DNA of 64,000 nt from Chryseobacterium joostei (GTDB taxonomy: Bacteria; Bacteroidota; Bacteroidia; Flavobacteriales; Weeksellaceae), in the NCBI RefSeq assembly GCF_003815775.1, contig NZ_CP033926.1, forward strand, positions 4,774,001 to 4,838,000, written 5' to 3'. This document shows, in pieces, positions 1-7,085 of the stretch (positions within the stretch are counted from its first letter, which is position 1; the number at the start of each line of letters is the position of its first letter). The notes beneath the pieces were generated by a model. The model saw only the letters and a list, made by a program, of their open reading frames with translations, searched no databases and was not told the origin of the DNA. A program made the translations under genes and the position numbers.

Positions 1-307
1 AATGAAGATGGGTTGGTTTCATTTAAAGCTCACATTCCTGATCGGTCTTGCCGTTTATCACTACTGGTGCTGGAAGAAAGTGCTTCGTTTAAAAGCGCTT
101 AACGGGAATACTTTAGAAACGGCCAATATCAAATTGAGACAAGCCAACGAAATTGCTACATTTATTTTGTTTCTTGTTGTATTTACCGTGATTTTAAAAG
201 CCATGGTAATTACATACTGGTGGCAATTAATTACAGGATTTTTCGTTCTTGTATTTCTGATCATGATGACCGTAAAACTTGTTAATAAGAATAAAAAAAA
301 GAAATAA
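1..307 (+). CDS. hemJ: HemJ-like protoporphyrinogen oxidase, C-terminal part
   Basis: The reading frame is open to the left edge, so only about the last 100 residues are present and the true start lies outside the window. The visible part has a helix with W-x-H-x-K-L-T and then Y-H, both typical of the C-terminal half of HemJ (UPF0093/CopD-like, usually about 180 residues), then two more membrane helices and a Lys-rich tail. HemJ is an integral membrane protein that oxidises protoporphyrinogen IX in heme synthesis in bacteria lacking HemG or HemY. The family call rests on these motifs and the membrane pattern. The next gene starts 60 bp downstream. Confidence 0.75.
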   Translation, partial: MKMGWFHLKLTFLIGLAVYHYWCWKKVLRLKALNGNTLETANIKLRQANEIATFILFLVVFTVILKAMVITYWWQLITGFFVLVFLIMMTVKLVNKNKKKK

Positions 308-367
308 TTGTGAAAGTAGGACATGTGCCCTAATGCATTCCTAATTATTACATTCTACTAAAAAACT

Positions 368-1096
368 ATGATTGCAATTTTAAAGAAAGAACTTTGGAGT
401 TACTTTGGAAACTGGAGCGCATGGGTAATCATTGCCGCATTCAGTTTGATCACGACTCTTTTCCTGTTCTTTTTCGACAACGATTCTAATATTTTTGAGA
501 TCGGGGCAGCATCGCTGCAGAGTTATTTTGTTTTAGTTCCGTGGCTGTTGATGTTTATCATTCCGGCACTTTCAATGAAGACTTTCGCTGAAGAACAGCA
601 AACCGGAACACTGAACTGGCTTTTTTCACAACCGTTAAAGGTTTCAGATCTTGTAATGGGAAAATTCCTTTCAGTATGGATTGTCGGGGTTTTATGCCTG
701 ATTCCATCACTGATTTATCTCTATACTGTATATGTTTTAGGAGTTCCGGAGGGAAATATTGACCTAGGAATGACTTTCGGAAGCTATATAGGACTGATTA
801 TTCTGATTGCTGCTTTTTCAGGAGTTGGAATTTTAGCCTCTTCATTATCACAAAACCAGATCATGGCTTATCTGTTGGGTGTTTTCATGTGCTTTATTAT
901 GTATTTTGGAATTGAGCAGCTGGCAAGCTATAAATTATTAGGAGGAGCAGACTTTATTCTTCAGAATATAGGTTTCTATCAACATTTTCTAGGCTTTACA
1001 AGAGGCCTTGTAGATGTAAAGGATGTAGCCTACTTTATTCTGGTGATCGGTGCTTCATTAGTATTGTCTAATCATTTTATTAACAAAAAGAAGTAG
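368..1096 (+). CDS. gldF: GldF, gliding motility ABC transporter permease
   Basis: A 242-residue ABC-2-type permease with about six membrane helices. It begins with the K-K-E-L segment typical of these permeases and carries the cytoplasmic motif E-E-Q-Q-T-G-T-L-N-W-L after helix 2. That motif and the gldG gene 4 bp downstream identify it as GldF. In Flavobacterium johnsoniae, GldF, GldG and the ATPase GldA form an ABC complex needed for gliding. No gldA is present here, which fits its separate location in other flavobacteria. The product lies in the inner membrane. Length is normal for the family. Confidence 0.93.
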   Translation: MIAILKKELWSYFGNWSAWVIIAAFSLITTLFLFFFDNDSNIFEIGAASLQSYFVLVPWLLMFIIPALSMKTFAEEQQTGTLNWLFSQPLKVSDLVMGKFLSVWIVGVLCLIPSLIYLYTVYVLGVPEGNIDLGMTFGSYIGLIILIAAFSGVGILASSLSQNQIMAYLLGVFMCFIMYFGIEQLASYKLLGGADFILQNIGFYQHFLGFTRGLVDVKDVAYFILVIGASLVLSNHFINKKK

Positions 1097-1100
1097 AATT

Positions 1101-2771
1101 ATGAAGAAGATCAATGCTAAATCTCCATTTGGAATTTTCTTATTTGCTATTGTTCCTTTGGTTATTATTCTGACCTATTCAGGGATCAGACTGGACCTGA
1201 CAAAGGAAAAAAGATACACCCTTTCTGAGAGTACCATTAAGGTATTGGAATCTGTTAAGAAGCCTTTAACCGTTGAAGTTTATCTTGAGGGAGACTTTCC
1301 GGCAAGCTTTAAGCAGCTTCAGGGAGAAACGAAGTTTATGCTGGAAGAATTCAGAAAAATTAATTCAAAGATTGATTTTAAATTCATCGATCCGTTGAAG
1401 TCTAAAATACCTGCAGATAGCTTGGCGGCAATGGGAATGCAGCCATCATACCTTCCAGATTCCAAGGATGGGAAGTTCTCACAGATTACTATTTTTCCGT
1501 ACGCTGTTATTAAATATAATAAAACAGGAGTTTCCATTCCTTTAATCGTTCAGCAAACAGGTATAGATGCTGATCAACAACTTACAAGATCCATTGAGGG
1601 ATTAGAATACAGCCTTGTTTCAAATATTAAAAATATTGCTGCCGATAAAAGAAAAAAAGTAGGTATTTTGGTTAATCAGGATGAATTAAGCCCTGATGAA
1701 TTCCAGGGATTTGTACAACTGGCGATGGAAAATTATGATGCAGGCCCCATTATTCCTAAAAATCAAACAGAGCTTAGCCTTGAAGATCTTCCTTTATTGA
1801 AGCAGATGAGCGCTTTGGTTATTGCAAAGCCGAGAAAAGCCTTTACAGATAATGAAAAAGTGATTCTTGACCAATATATTATGAATGGCGGGAAAACACT
1901 TTGGATGATTGATGCGGTGAATGCTGAAATGGATACATTAACTCGATCTAAAAAAGTAATGCCTTTCCCAATTGATATTAATATGACAGATTTCTTCTTC
2001 AATTACGGAATAAGAATTAATACTGCATTGGTAAAGGATGTAAAGAAATTTGCCTTGCTGAAGCTGGTAACAGGAGAGGTGAGTGGAAACCCTCAGTTTA
2101 CAAGTCTCCCTTGGCCTTACTTCCCATTGGGAATTGCTGAAAATAATAATCCGATTACCAAAAATATTAATCCTGTAAAGTTTGAATTCCCAACCTCCAT
2201 AGATACTTTGGGAGGAAGAAAGAATATTAAGACCAAGGTGCTTTTTGAATCCAGTGAAAGAACTTTGTTGAAACAGGTTCCCAACTATGTTGATCTAAAG
2301 GAAATTGCCAGCGTAGACAGCCTTGGACAAATGGAAAAACCAAGTACCCCAAAGATATTTGCTGTAGCACTGGAAGGGAAATTTAATTCTGCTTATGCGT
2401 CTAGGATTGAAAGAAAATCTTACCCAGGCTTTAAGGCAGAAAGCCCTGAAAATAAAATGATCGTGATTGCTGATGGGGATATAGGAAGAAATAAAGTAAT
2501 TAAAGGAAAACCGCTTCCTTTGGGTGCAGATATGCTAACCAATGAGCAATTCGGAAATGAACAGTTCCTTAGAAATGCTTTGGATTACCTGTTGGATGAC
2601 AGTAATCTGATGGAATTACGAAACAGAAACATCGAAGAAAGACTTCTGGACAGACATAGAATAGAAGAAGAGAAAACCAACTGGCAGTGGCTGAACTTAC
2701 TGCTTCCTCTGGCTGTTATTGGCCTTATTGGAGGTTTATTCTTCTGGTTAAGAAAGAAGAAATTTGGATAG
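1101..2771 (+). CDS. gldG: GldG, gliding motility ABC transporter substrate-binding-like subunit
   Basis: A 556-residue protein with an N-terminal membrane helix (residues 10-28), a large periplasmic ABC-type_uro_tp domain of the GldG family (G-I-R-L-D-L-T-K-E-K-R-Y-T-L-S motif near residues 28-42), and a C-terminal membrane helix (about 532-550) followed by basic residues. It starts 4 bp after gldF and is surely co-transcribed with it. GldG is the accessory subunit of the GldAFG transporter of gliding bacteria. What the transporter moves is not established. A hairpin terminator follows directly. Confidence 0.93.
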   Translation: MKKINAKSPFGIFLFAIVPLVIILTYSGIRLDLTKEKRYTLSESTIKVLESVKKPLTVEVYLEGDFPASFKQLQGETKFMLEEFRKINSKIDFKFIDPLKSKIPADSLAAMGMQPSYLPDSKDGKFSQITIFPYAVIKYNKTGVSIPLIVQQTGIDADQQLTRSIEGLEYSLVSNIKNIAADKRKKVGILVNQDELSPDEFQGFVQLAMENYDAGPIIPKNQTELSLEDLPLLKQMSALVIAKPRKAFTDNEKVILDQYIMNGGKTLWMIDAVNAEMDTLTRSKKVMPFPIDINMTDFFFNYGIRINTALVKDVKKFALLKLVTGEVSGNPQFTSLPWPYFPLGIAENNNPITKNINPVKFEFPTSIDTLGGRKNIKTKVLFESSERTLLKQVPNYVDLKEIASVDSLGQMEKPSTPKIFAVALEGKFNSAYASRIERKSYPGFKAESPENKMIVIADGDIGRNKVIKGKPLPLGADMLTNEQFGNEQFLRNALDYLLDDSNLMELRNRNIEERLLDRHRIEEEKTNWQWLNLLLPLAVIGLIGGLFFWLRKKKFG

Positions 2772-2778
2772 AAAATAG

Positions 2779-2806
2779 AAAGAGAAGTATCTTACTTCTC
2801 TTTTTT
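2779..2806 (+). terminator. Rho-independent terminator after gldFG
   Basis: The arms AGAGAAGTA (2781-2789) and TACTTCTCT (2793-2801) form a perfect stem with a 3-nt loop, followed by a run of T. It ends the gldF-gldG transcript 8 bp after the stop codon. Confidence 0.85.
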
Positions 2807-2825
2807 ATTTAAGAAAATAATGATA

Positions 2826-2867
2826 AAAAATAGGCTGCTTCGTGAATGGATGCAGCCTATTTTTATT
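2826..2867 (-). terminator. Terminator hairpin between convergent genes
   Basis: TAGGCTGC (2831-2838) pairs with GCAGCCTA (2852-2859). The stem is flanked by A-rich and T-rich tracts, so it can end transcription from either side. It lies 20 bp past the stop of the minus-strand DUF2314 gene, its most likely client. Confidence 0.75.
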
Positions 2868-2887
2868 TGACGTTAAAGTCTTGTATC

Positions 2888-3703
2888 TTAATTTTCCAGG
2901 ACCGGAATAATATGCTCCCAGTTCAGTTGTTTGGCATAATCCAAGGCTGTTTTGCCAGCTTTTGATTGAACATTTTTATCGGCTCCGGACTCTAAAATAA
3001 CCTTTACAGTAGTTAAATTTCCGGCAATTGTTTCCTTGTGAAGAAGACTGAGGCCATCTTCATCTATATGCCGAATGTCGTCAGGATTCTGTAGTAAAAA
3101 CTCAATAAATTTCTCCTTCATGTTTTTACTCATTGGATGTTCAATAAGGTTTTCGGGCTCTTCTTTCTGATTATTAACGACCAGAATATCATTAAAGTCT
3201 CCAAAGTCCATCTGCCATGCATTATCATGTTCTTTTCTTTCCGCATCAGACATATCTGAACGCATCTTTTGGATACTGAATCCGCCATAGGTTTTCGGAA
3301 GAGGTTCTGTGGAGGAAGAGAATAATTTAGAAAGTCCCTTAGGTTTCTGTACACTTGGTGTAATCGCGAAAAGCCAGTCACTGATGTCCGTCAAAGGAAT
3401 TTCAAAATAGTCTCCCACTTGTACATTTTTAAGATTATTAGGCTCATTAATCAGGTAGCCTTTTACAGTATCCCCATCAAAATTAATGTCGTTGATCCAC
3501 ATGTGTTCAACAATTGTTTCTCCTGCTTCATCTTTTTCGGAAAATGCTGCTTTTACGCATGAAACATTCAATCCGGGAATAATTCTTCTATATTCCCAAG
3601 ATTGTTCCCTCCAGAAATATTTAAACGTTTCCTGTGCTTTTTTAAAGGCTTTGATCATTTCCGGATCATTCCCATCTGCAAAAAAAGTTGGGTTCTCTTC
3701 CAT
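2888..3703 (-). CDS. DUF2314 domain protein with C-terminal ankyrin repeats
   Basis: A 271-residue cytoplasmic protein without a signal peptide. Residues about 65-165 match DUF2314, with the sequence G-D-T-V-K-G-Y-L-I-N-E-P, then V-G-D-Y-F-E-I-P-L, then I-S-D-W-L, then G-G-F-S-I-Q. The last 75 residues are ankyrin repeats (D-G-L-S-L-L-H, then G-A-D-K-N-V-Q-S-K-A-G-K-T-A-L-D-Y-A). Ankyrin repeats usually bind other proteins. DUF2314 has no assigned activity. Such fusions occur among accessory genes, including putative immunity proteins, but nothing here proves that role. It lies in a run of three minus-strand genes of unknown function. Confidence 0.8.
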   Translation of the reverse strand: MEENPTFFADGNDPEMIKAFKKAQETFKYFWREQSWEYRRIIPGLNVSCVKAAFSEKDEAGETIVEHMWINDINFDGDTVKGYLINEPNNLKNVQVGDYFEIPLTDISDWLFAITPSVQKPKGLSKLFSSSTEPLPKTYGGFSIQKMRSDMSDAERKEHDNAWQMDFGDFNDILVVNNQKEEPENLIEHPMSKNMKEKFIEFLLQNPDDIRHIDEDGLSLLHKETIAGNLTTVKVILESGADKNVQSKAGKTALDYAKQLNWEHIIPVLEN

Positions 3704-3755
3704 ATACTAATTTGTGGCGTGTTTGATGTAAATTGTTGTGATTGTATTTTGGTTT

Positions 3756-4394
3756 CTAGTTTTGGTAAGCTTCCTTAGGAAGTAATGCTGCTGTTTTATA
3801 GTAACTTAGGTCTGTTGAACGTTGTTCCTGAAGTTTCTGGAACGTCTCAAATTCATAATGTGCCCAGTTTTGCTCGTTATCAGGATCCGATGTTTTATCA
3901 ATGGCGAGTTCCAGATTGCCATCCTCTTGATAGCTGCATTCTATGGCTGCATATTTTTCACCGTTTTCATCCGTAGTGTACCAACATTTTATTGTTCTTT
4001 CAAGCTGGGGTTCCTGTGTTTCATTATCAATAACCTGCGAACAGATAAAGTTTTCGGGGTCATCTGTCTTAAAAACAGTCTTGGAAATCAGAGGCTTGTC
4101 ATCTACTGACAAAGAATAAAGTTTATTGGTGGAAATAATGAATCCGTCAGCAGATTCTCTCTTTTCGATGTCAAAGAAGTCAGATTTTTCTTTCAGGTAA
4201 TTAAGAACTTCGTCCTCATTTTCACCATCACTTAGGAAATAATTGATATTGTATATACTGTCATCATTGATAAATTCAATCTCTTTCAGTACATCAGAGT
4301 CACCATCATAATAGTACAGATGATATTCATTAAGCTTTACGGCATTGCTTTTGGAGATGACTTCTCCAAAAATGTTTTTGTACACTTTTCTCAT
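3756..4394 (-). CDS. Hypothetical protein, 212 residues
   Basis: I do not recognise this protein. It is soluble, acidic and rich in Asp, Glu, Asn and Tyr, with no signal peptide or membrane helix. Alternating hydrophobic and charged residues suggest a mostly beta fold (for example Y-H-L-Y-Y-Y-D-G-D near the start). It lies 52 bp downstream of the DUF4268 gene's side of the cluster and upstream of the DUF2314-ankyrin gene on the same strand. Composition and AT-rich codon use match the neighbours. The ATG at 4392-4394 is the only good start. Confidence 0.7.
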   Translation of the reverse strand: MRKVYKNIFGEVISKSNAVKLNEYHLYYYDGDSDVLKEIEFINDDSIYNINYFLSDGENEDEVLNYLKEKSDFFDIEKRESADGFIISTNKLYSLSVDDKPLISKTVFKTDDPENFICSQVIDNETQEPQLERTIKCWYTTDENGEKYAAIECSYQEDGNLELAIDKTSDPDNEQNWAHYEFETFQKLQEQRSTDLSYYKTAALLPKEAYQN

Positions 4395-4506
4395 TTTTAA
4401 TCATGTTATTTAGTTTCATCTATTAGTTTAAGTGGTAGGAGGCAAAGATAGGTTTTCTTTTTTATCTTAACCTAAAGTGTAAAACGGTATTTATTTCATA
4501 AGTATA

Positions 4507-4935
4507 TTAGATGTCCTTTATAAAATCCTCATATTCGTAGTAGAATCTTTCAAAACCGTCCATTTTGTCAACAAAGAATTCAAAAATTTCTTGCCACGTG
4601 TTTCTGTTAAAAACTGAGACTCCATGCATCTCCACCCAGATTCTGCTGATTACTTTTCCATTTTCAAGAGTATAAAATTCATCTTTTTGGAAATCGCCGA
4701 TAAAGTCTTTTAAAATATCTTCCAGAGACCATATTTTTTCATAATAGGCATTTCGGAAAATTTCATCTTTCATTTCTATATCAAGGGAAACCTCTGCTTT
4801 TTTATTGTCTGCGGAAAATTTAAAGGCCATATCCTTGACTTTAGTGTCATACAGGAGCCATTTTCTAGGGAATGATTTTCCAAAAGCTGTCCAAAACTCC
4901 TTTTTTAATTGCTGTGCTTCTTGTTTACTGAACAT
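4507..4935 (-). CDS. DUF4268 domain-containing protein
   Basis: A 142-residue soluble protein covered by a DUF4268-type domain. It begins K-K-E-F-W-T-A-F-G, continues with a strand pair around residues 45-65, contains I-W-S-L-E-D-I-L, and ends with R-N-T-W-Q-E-I-F-E-F. It has no signal peptide and function is unknown. It is the promoter-proximal member of three minus-strand genes, with 112 bp to the next. The divergent Rrf2 gene starts about 140 bp away. Confidence 0.75.
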   Translation of the reverse strand: MFSKQEAQQLKKEFWTAFGKSFPRKWLLYDTKVKDMAFKFSADNKKAEVSLDIEMKDEIFRNAYYEKIWSLEDILKDFIGDFQKDEFYTLENGKVISRIWVEMHGVSVFNRNTWQEIFEFFVDKMDGFERFYYEYEDFIKDI

Positions 4936-5065
4936 AGAGGCAAACTTAATGATTTAATAGCAAAAAGGCAAAAACTAAGAGGTTGTAAAAGGGTAAAAAG
5001 GCTAATTTACCAGTTCATTTTTTTGCAATTTTTCCTTTTCACTTAAACATATTAAACAATTTTCT

Positions 5066-5073
5066 TACTTTTG
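5066..5073 (+). promoter_or_regulatory. -7 promoter element of the Rrf2 gene
   Basis: TACTTTTG is an exact match to the Bacteroidota -7 consensus TAnnTTTG. It ends 5 nt before the ATG at 5079, so transcription should start at about the start codon and the mRNA should be leaderless. I found no well-placed TTG -33 box. Confidence 0.6.
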
Positions 5074-5078
5074 CTGTG

Positions 5079-5486
5079 ATGCTTTCAAAAAAATCTCAAT
5101 ATGCGTTTAAGGCACTTTCATATCTTGTAGAAAAGAGAAATGAAGGGCCAATTCTTATTTCCGAAATTGCGGAACATAAAAAGATACCTTTAAAGTTTTT
5201 AGAAAATATTTTGCTTGAACTGAAAAAAGCAGAAATCCTTGATAGTAAAAAAGGAAAAGGAGGAGGATATTTTTTAAAAGAAAATCCTGAAAATGTAAAA
5301 TTAGCGAAAATTATTCGTCTCGTAAACGGTCCCATTGCAATGCTTCCCTGTGTAAGTCTGAACTTTTATGAAAAGTGTGAAGACTGTAATGAAGATCACT
5401 GCGGACTGCATGACGTCTTGATTGAAGTTCGGGATGCCTCATTGAATATTCTTGAGAAAAAAACTTTAATGGATCTGGTCGACTGA
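5079..5486 (+). CDS. Rrf2 family transcriptional regulator
   Basis: Residues 1-75 are the Rrf2 winged-helix DNA-binding domain (K-S-Q-Y-A-F-K-A-L-S-Y-L, then I-P-L-K-F-L-E-N-I-L, then K-K-G-K-G-G-G-Y-F-L). Residues about 90-110 hold four cysteines, spaced C-x8-C-x2-C-x4-C. This differs from the three-cysteine IscR pattern but could still bind an iron-sulfur cluster or sense thiols. I chose the ATG at 5079 over the GTG at 5076 because it follows the promoter at the spacing expected of a leaderless gene. Rrf2 proteins often control sulfur, iron-sulfur or redox genes, which fits the TauE/SafE exporter gene downstream. Confidence 0.9.
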   Translation: MLSKKSQYAFKALSYLVEKRNEGPILISEIAEHKKIPLKFLENILLELKKAEILDSKKGKGGGYFLKENPENVKLAKIIRLVNGPIAMLPCVSLNFYEKCEDCNEDHCGLHDVLIEVRDASLNILEKKTLMDLVD

Positions 5487-5545
5487 CCTGATCCTTTTTT
5501 TTTGAATTGTTAGTCTACTTATTTGGTAGGATAATATTTTTATTG

Positions 5546-5553
5546 GATATTTG
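5546..5553 (+). promoter_or_regulatory. Possible promoter for the small ORF and tauE-like gene
   Basis: GATATTTG differs from TAnnTTTG at one position, and TTG at 5523-5525 lies 20 bp upstream as a -33 box. The predicted start is near 5558, about 17 nt before the ATG at 5576. Confidence 0.4.
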
Positions 5554-5575
5554 TAGAACTTCAAATGAATAAACT

Positions 5576-5698
5576 ATGATTCCAAAAGAAGATACAAATA
5601 TTGTGAAGCAGGCTACAGAAGAGGTATGGAGTGATGCTGTTGTTCCGGGGGAAGATACCCGTAATAATGTAGAATCAGTTAAACCAACAATTTTGTAG
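5576..5698 (+). CDS. Small ORF of 40 codons coupled to the TauE/SafE gene
   Basis: An ATG-started frame begins M-I-P-K-E-D-T-N-I-V-K-Q and stops at TAG (5696-5698), one base before the ATG of the exporter gene. The peptide is acidic and hydrophilic with no membrane helix or signal. I do not recognise it. Support comes from the one-base spacing, which suggests translational coupling, and from a candidate promoter just upstream. It could instead be a remnant of a larger gene or a regulatory leader ORF. Confidence 0.45.
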   Translation: MIPKEDTNIVKQATEEVWSDAVVPGEDTRNNVESVKPTIL

Positions 5699-5699
5699 C

Positions 5700-6587
5700 A
5701 TGGTTATTTCACGGAAAATTCAAATAAGGCTCAATGTATTTTTTGTAACTATTGCAGTTTTGCTGATTACATTCTTTTCAATGTATGAGTTGGGATATTT
5801 GGATGAGCTTTTCAATATTCTGGCTAAGGATAATTATATATTTTACTGGATGCTTCTGGTGGGTGTTTTTGCTGAAATTGTAGCCGGATCAATGGGAATG
5901 GGATACGGAGTAATTTGTACAACCACGCTTTTGCTACTGAATATTCCGCCACATATTGTAAGTGCAAGTATTCATTCTGCCGAAAGTTTTACAACAGCAG
6001 CAGGAAGTATAAGCCATATTAAACTTAAAAATGTAAGTAAAAGTCTGGTGAAAAAACTTGCTATTCCGGCGGTTATTGGTGCCGTGATTGGCGCTATAAG
6101 CCTAACCTATCTGGGAGAATACTACGCTAAGATTACCAAGACCATTATAGCATTTTATACCCTCTATCTGGGAATTCAAATTTTATCCAATGCATTTAAG
6201 AAAAAGCAAAATAAGGCTCTTAAAAGAAAAACAAATCTTACCAGATTGGGAGTGATTGGAGGTTTCATAGATTCCTTTGCAGGAGGAGGATGGGGGCCGC
6301 TTGTAACCGGGACATTAATTAAAAATGCCTTTACACCAAGATTTGCAGTCGGAAGTTCCACAGTAGCCAAATTTATTCTGACCCTTACCGCTGCCATTAC
6401 CTTTTTTCTTACCCTCGGAATTCAGCACTGGAACATTATACTTGGGCTGTTAATCGGTGGAATTATCACAGCTCCTTTTTCTGCCATGCTTACAGCAAAG
6501 CTTCCTGTGAAGAAAATGTTTCTGGTAATAGGAATTCTGGTGATTGTAATGAGTTCTATAACTATTTATAAATCAGTATTCAGCTAA
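5700..6587 (+). CDS. TauE/SafE family sulfite/organosulfonate exporter-like membrane protein
   Basis: A 295-residue inner-membrane protein with about eight helices, typical of the TauE/SafE family (PF01925). Two glycine-rich motifs mark its repeated halves: A-G-S-M-G-M-G-Y-G near residue 61 and D-S-F-A-G-G-G-W-G-P near 192. Members export sulfite, sulfoacetate or similar anions, but the substrate cannot be read from sequence. It follows an Rrf2 regulator, which supports a sulfur-related role. The ATG at 5700 lies one base after the stop of the 40-codon ORF. Confidence 0.88.
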   Translation: MVISRKIQIRLNVFFVTIAVLLITFFSMYELGYLDELFNILAKDNYIFYWMLLVGVFAEIVAGSMGMGYGVICTTTLLLLNIPPHIVSASIHSAESFTTAAGSISHIKLKNVSKSLVKKLAIPAVIGAVIGAISLTYLGEYYAKITKTIIAFYTLYLGIQILSNAFKKKQNKALKRKTNLTRLGVIGGFIDSFAGGGWGPLVTGTLIKNAFTPRFAVGSSTVAKFILTLTAAITFFLTLGIQHWNIILGLLIGGIITAPFSAMLTAKLPVKKMFLVIGILVIVMSSITIYKSVFS

Positions 6588-6676
6588 AAAATATTAATTA
6601 ACATTAAAAAATAAAGGAAATAAAAATATATTTGACTTCGAAAATATTTTACTTTTACATCACTAAATATTAAAAC

Positions 6677-6967
6677 ATGAATTTACATATCATTGCACTT
6701 TTTAAGTTTAATGAAAATTATTTGATGGAAGCAGTAGAGCTGTTTCAGAATCTTGTAAAAGAAACCAGAAAAGAAGAGGGCTGCCTGCAGTATGATCTTG
6801 TTGAGGATAAAGATAACAAAGGAACTTTCTTTCTAATTGAGCTTTGGGAAAGTGTTGAACATCATAACAGGCATAACGGACAGGATCATTTGCTTGATTT
6901 CCGTAAGGATGCTTCCAAGATCATGGAAAGCTCGGCTCAGGTTTATAAGGGATTCAAGATCTATTAG
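6677..6967 (+). CDS. Antibiotic biosynthesis monooxygenase (ABM) domain protein
   Basis: A 96-residue single-domain protein with the ABM/YgiN ferredoxin-like fold. Visible marks are the E-E-G-C-L-Q-Y-D-L motif (about residues 33-41), the F-F-L-I-E-L-W-E-S strand and the H-x-x-H segment E-H-H-N-R-H. Such proteins are small dimeric oxygenases or quinol-oxidising enzymes, and many remain unassigned. A weak -7 element (TACTTTTA, 6650-6657, one mismatch) precedes it. It appears monocistronic, ending at a bidirectional terminator. Confidence 0.85.
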   Translation: MNLHIIALFKFNENYLMEAVELFQNLVKETRKEEGCLQYDLVEDKDNKGTFFLIELWESVEHHNRHNGQDHLLDFRKDASKIMESSAQVYKGFKIY

Positions 6968-7014
6968 AAAGAATAGTGTACTACTATCAAAGTTTCTCTT
7001 AATCTATAAAATAC

Positions 7015-7048
7015 AAAAGGCGATTTCAAAATTTTGAAATCGCCCTTT
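7015..7048. terminator. Bidirectional terminator
   Basis: GGCGATTTCAAAA (7019-7031) is followed at once by its exact reverse complement (7032-7044), with A and T tracts outside. It separates the convergent ABM gene (+) and T9SS heme-protein gene (-). Confidence 0.9.
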
Positions 7049-7085
7049 TATTAGAAAAAATAGAAAGTATTAGAAATAAAATATT

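Noticed and set aside
5076..5078. GTG start for the Rrf2 gene
   Set aside because: The ATG three bases later is stronger and better spaced from the promoter; the GTG would start within the expected transcription start zone.
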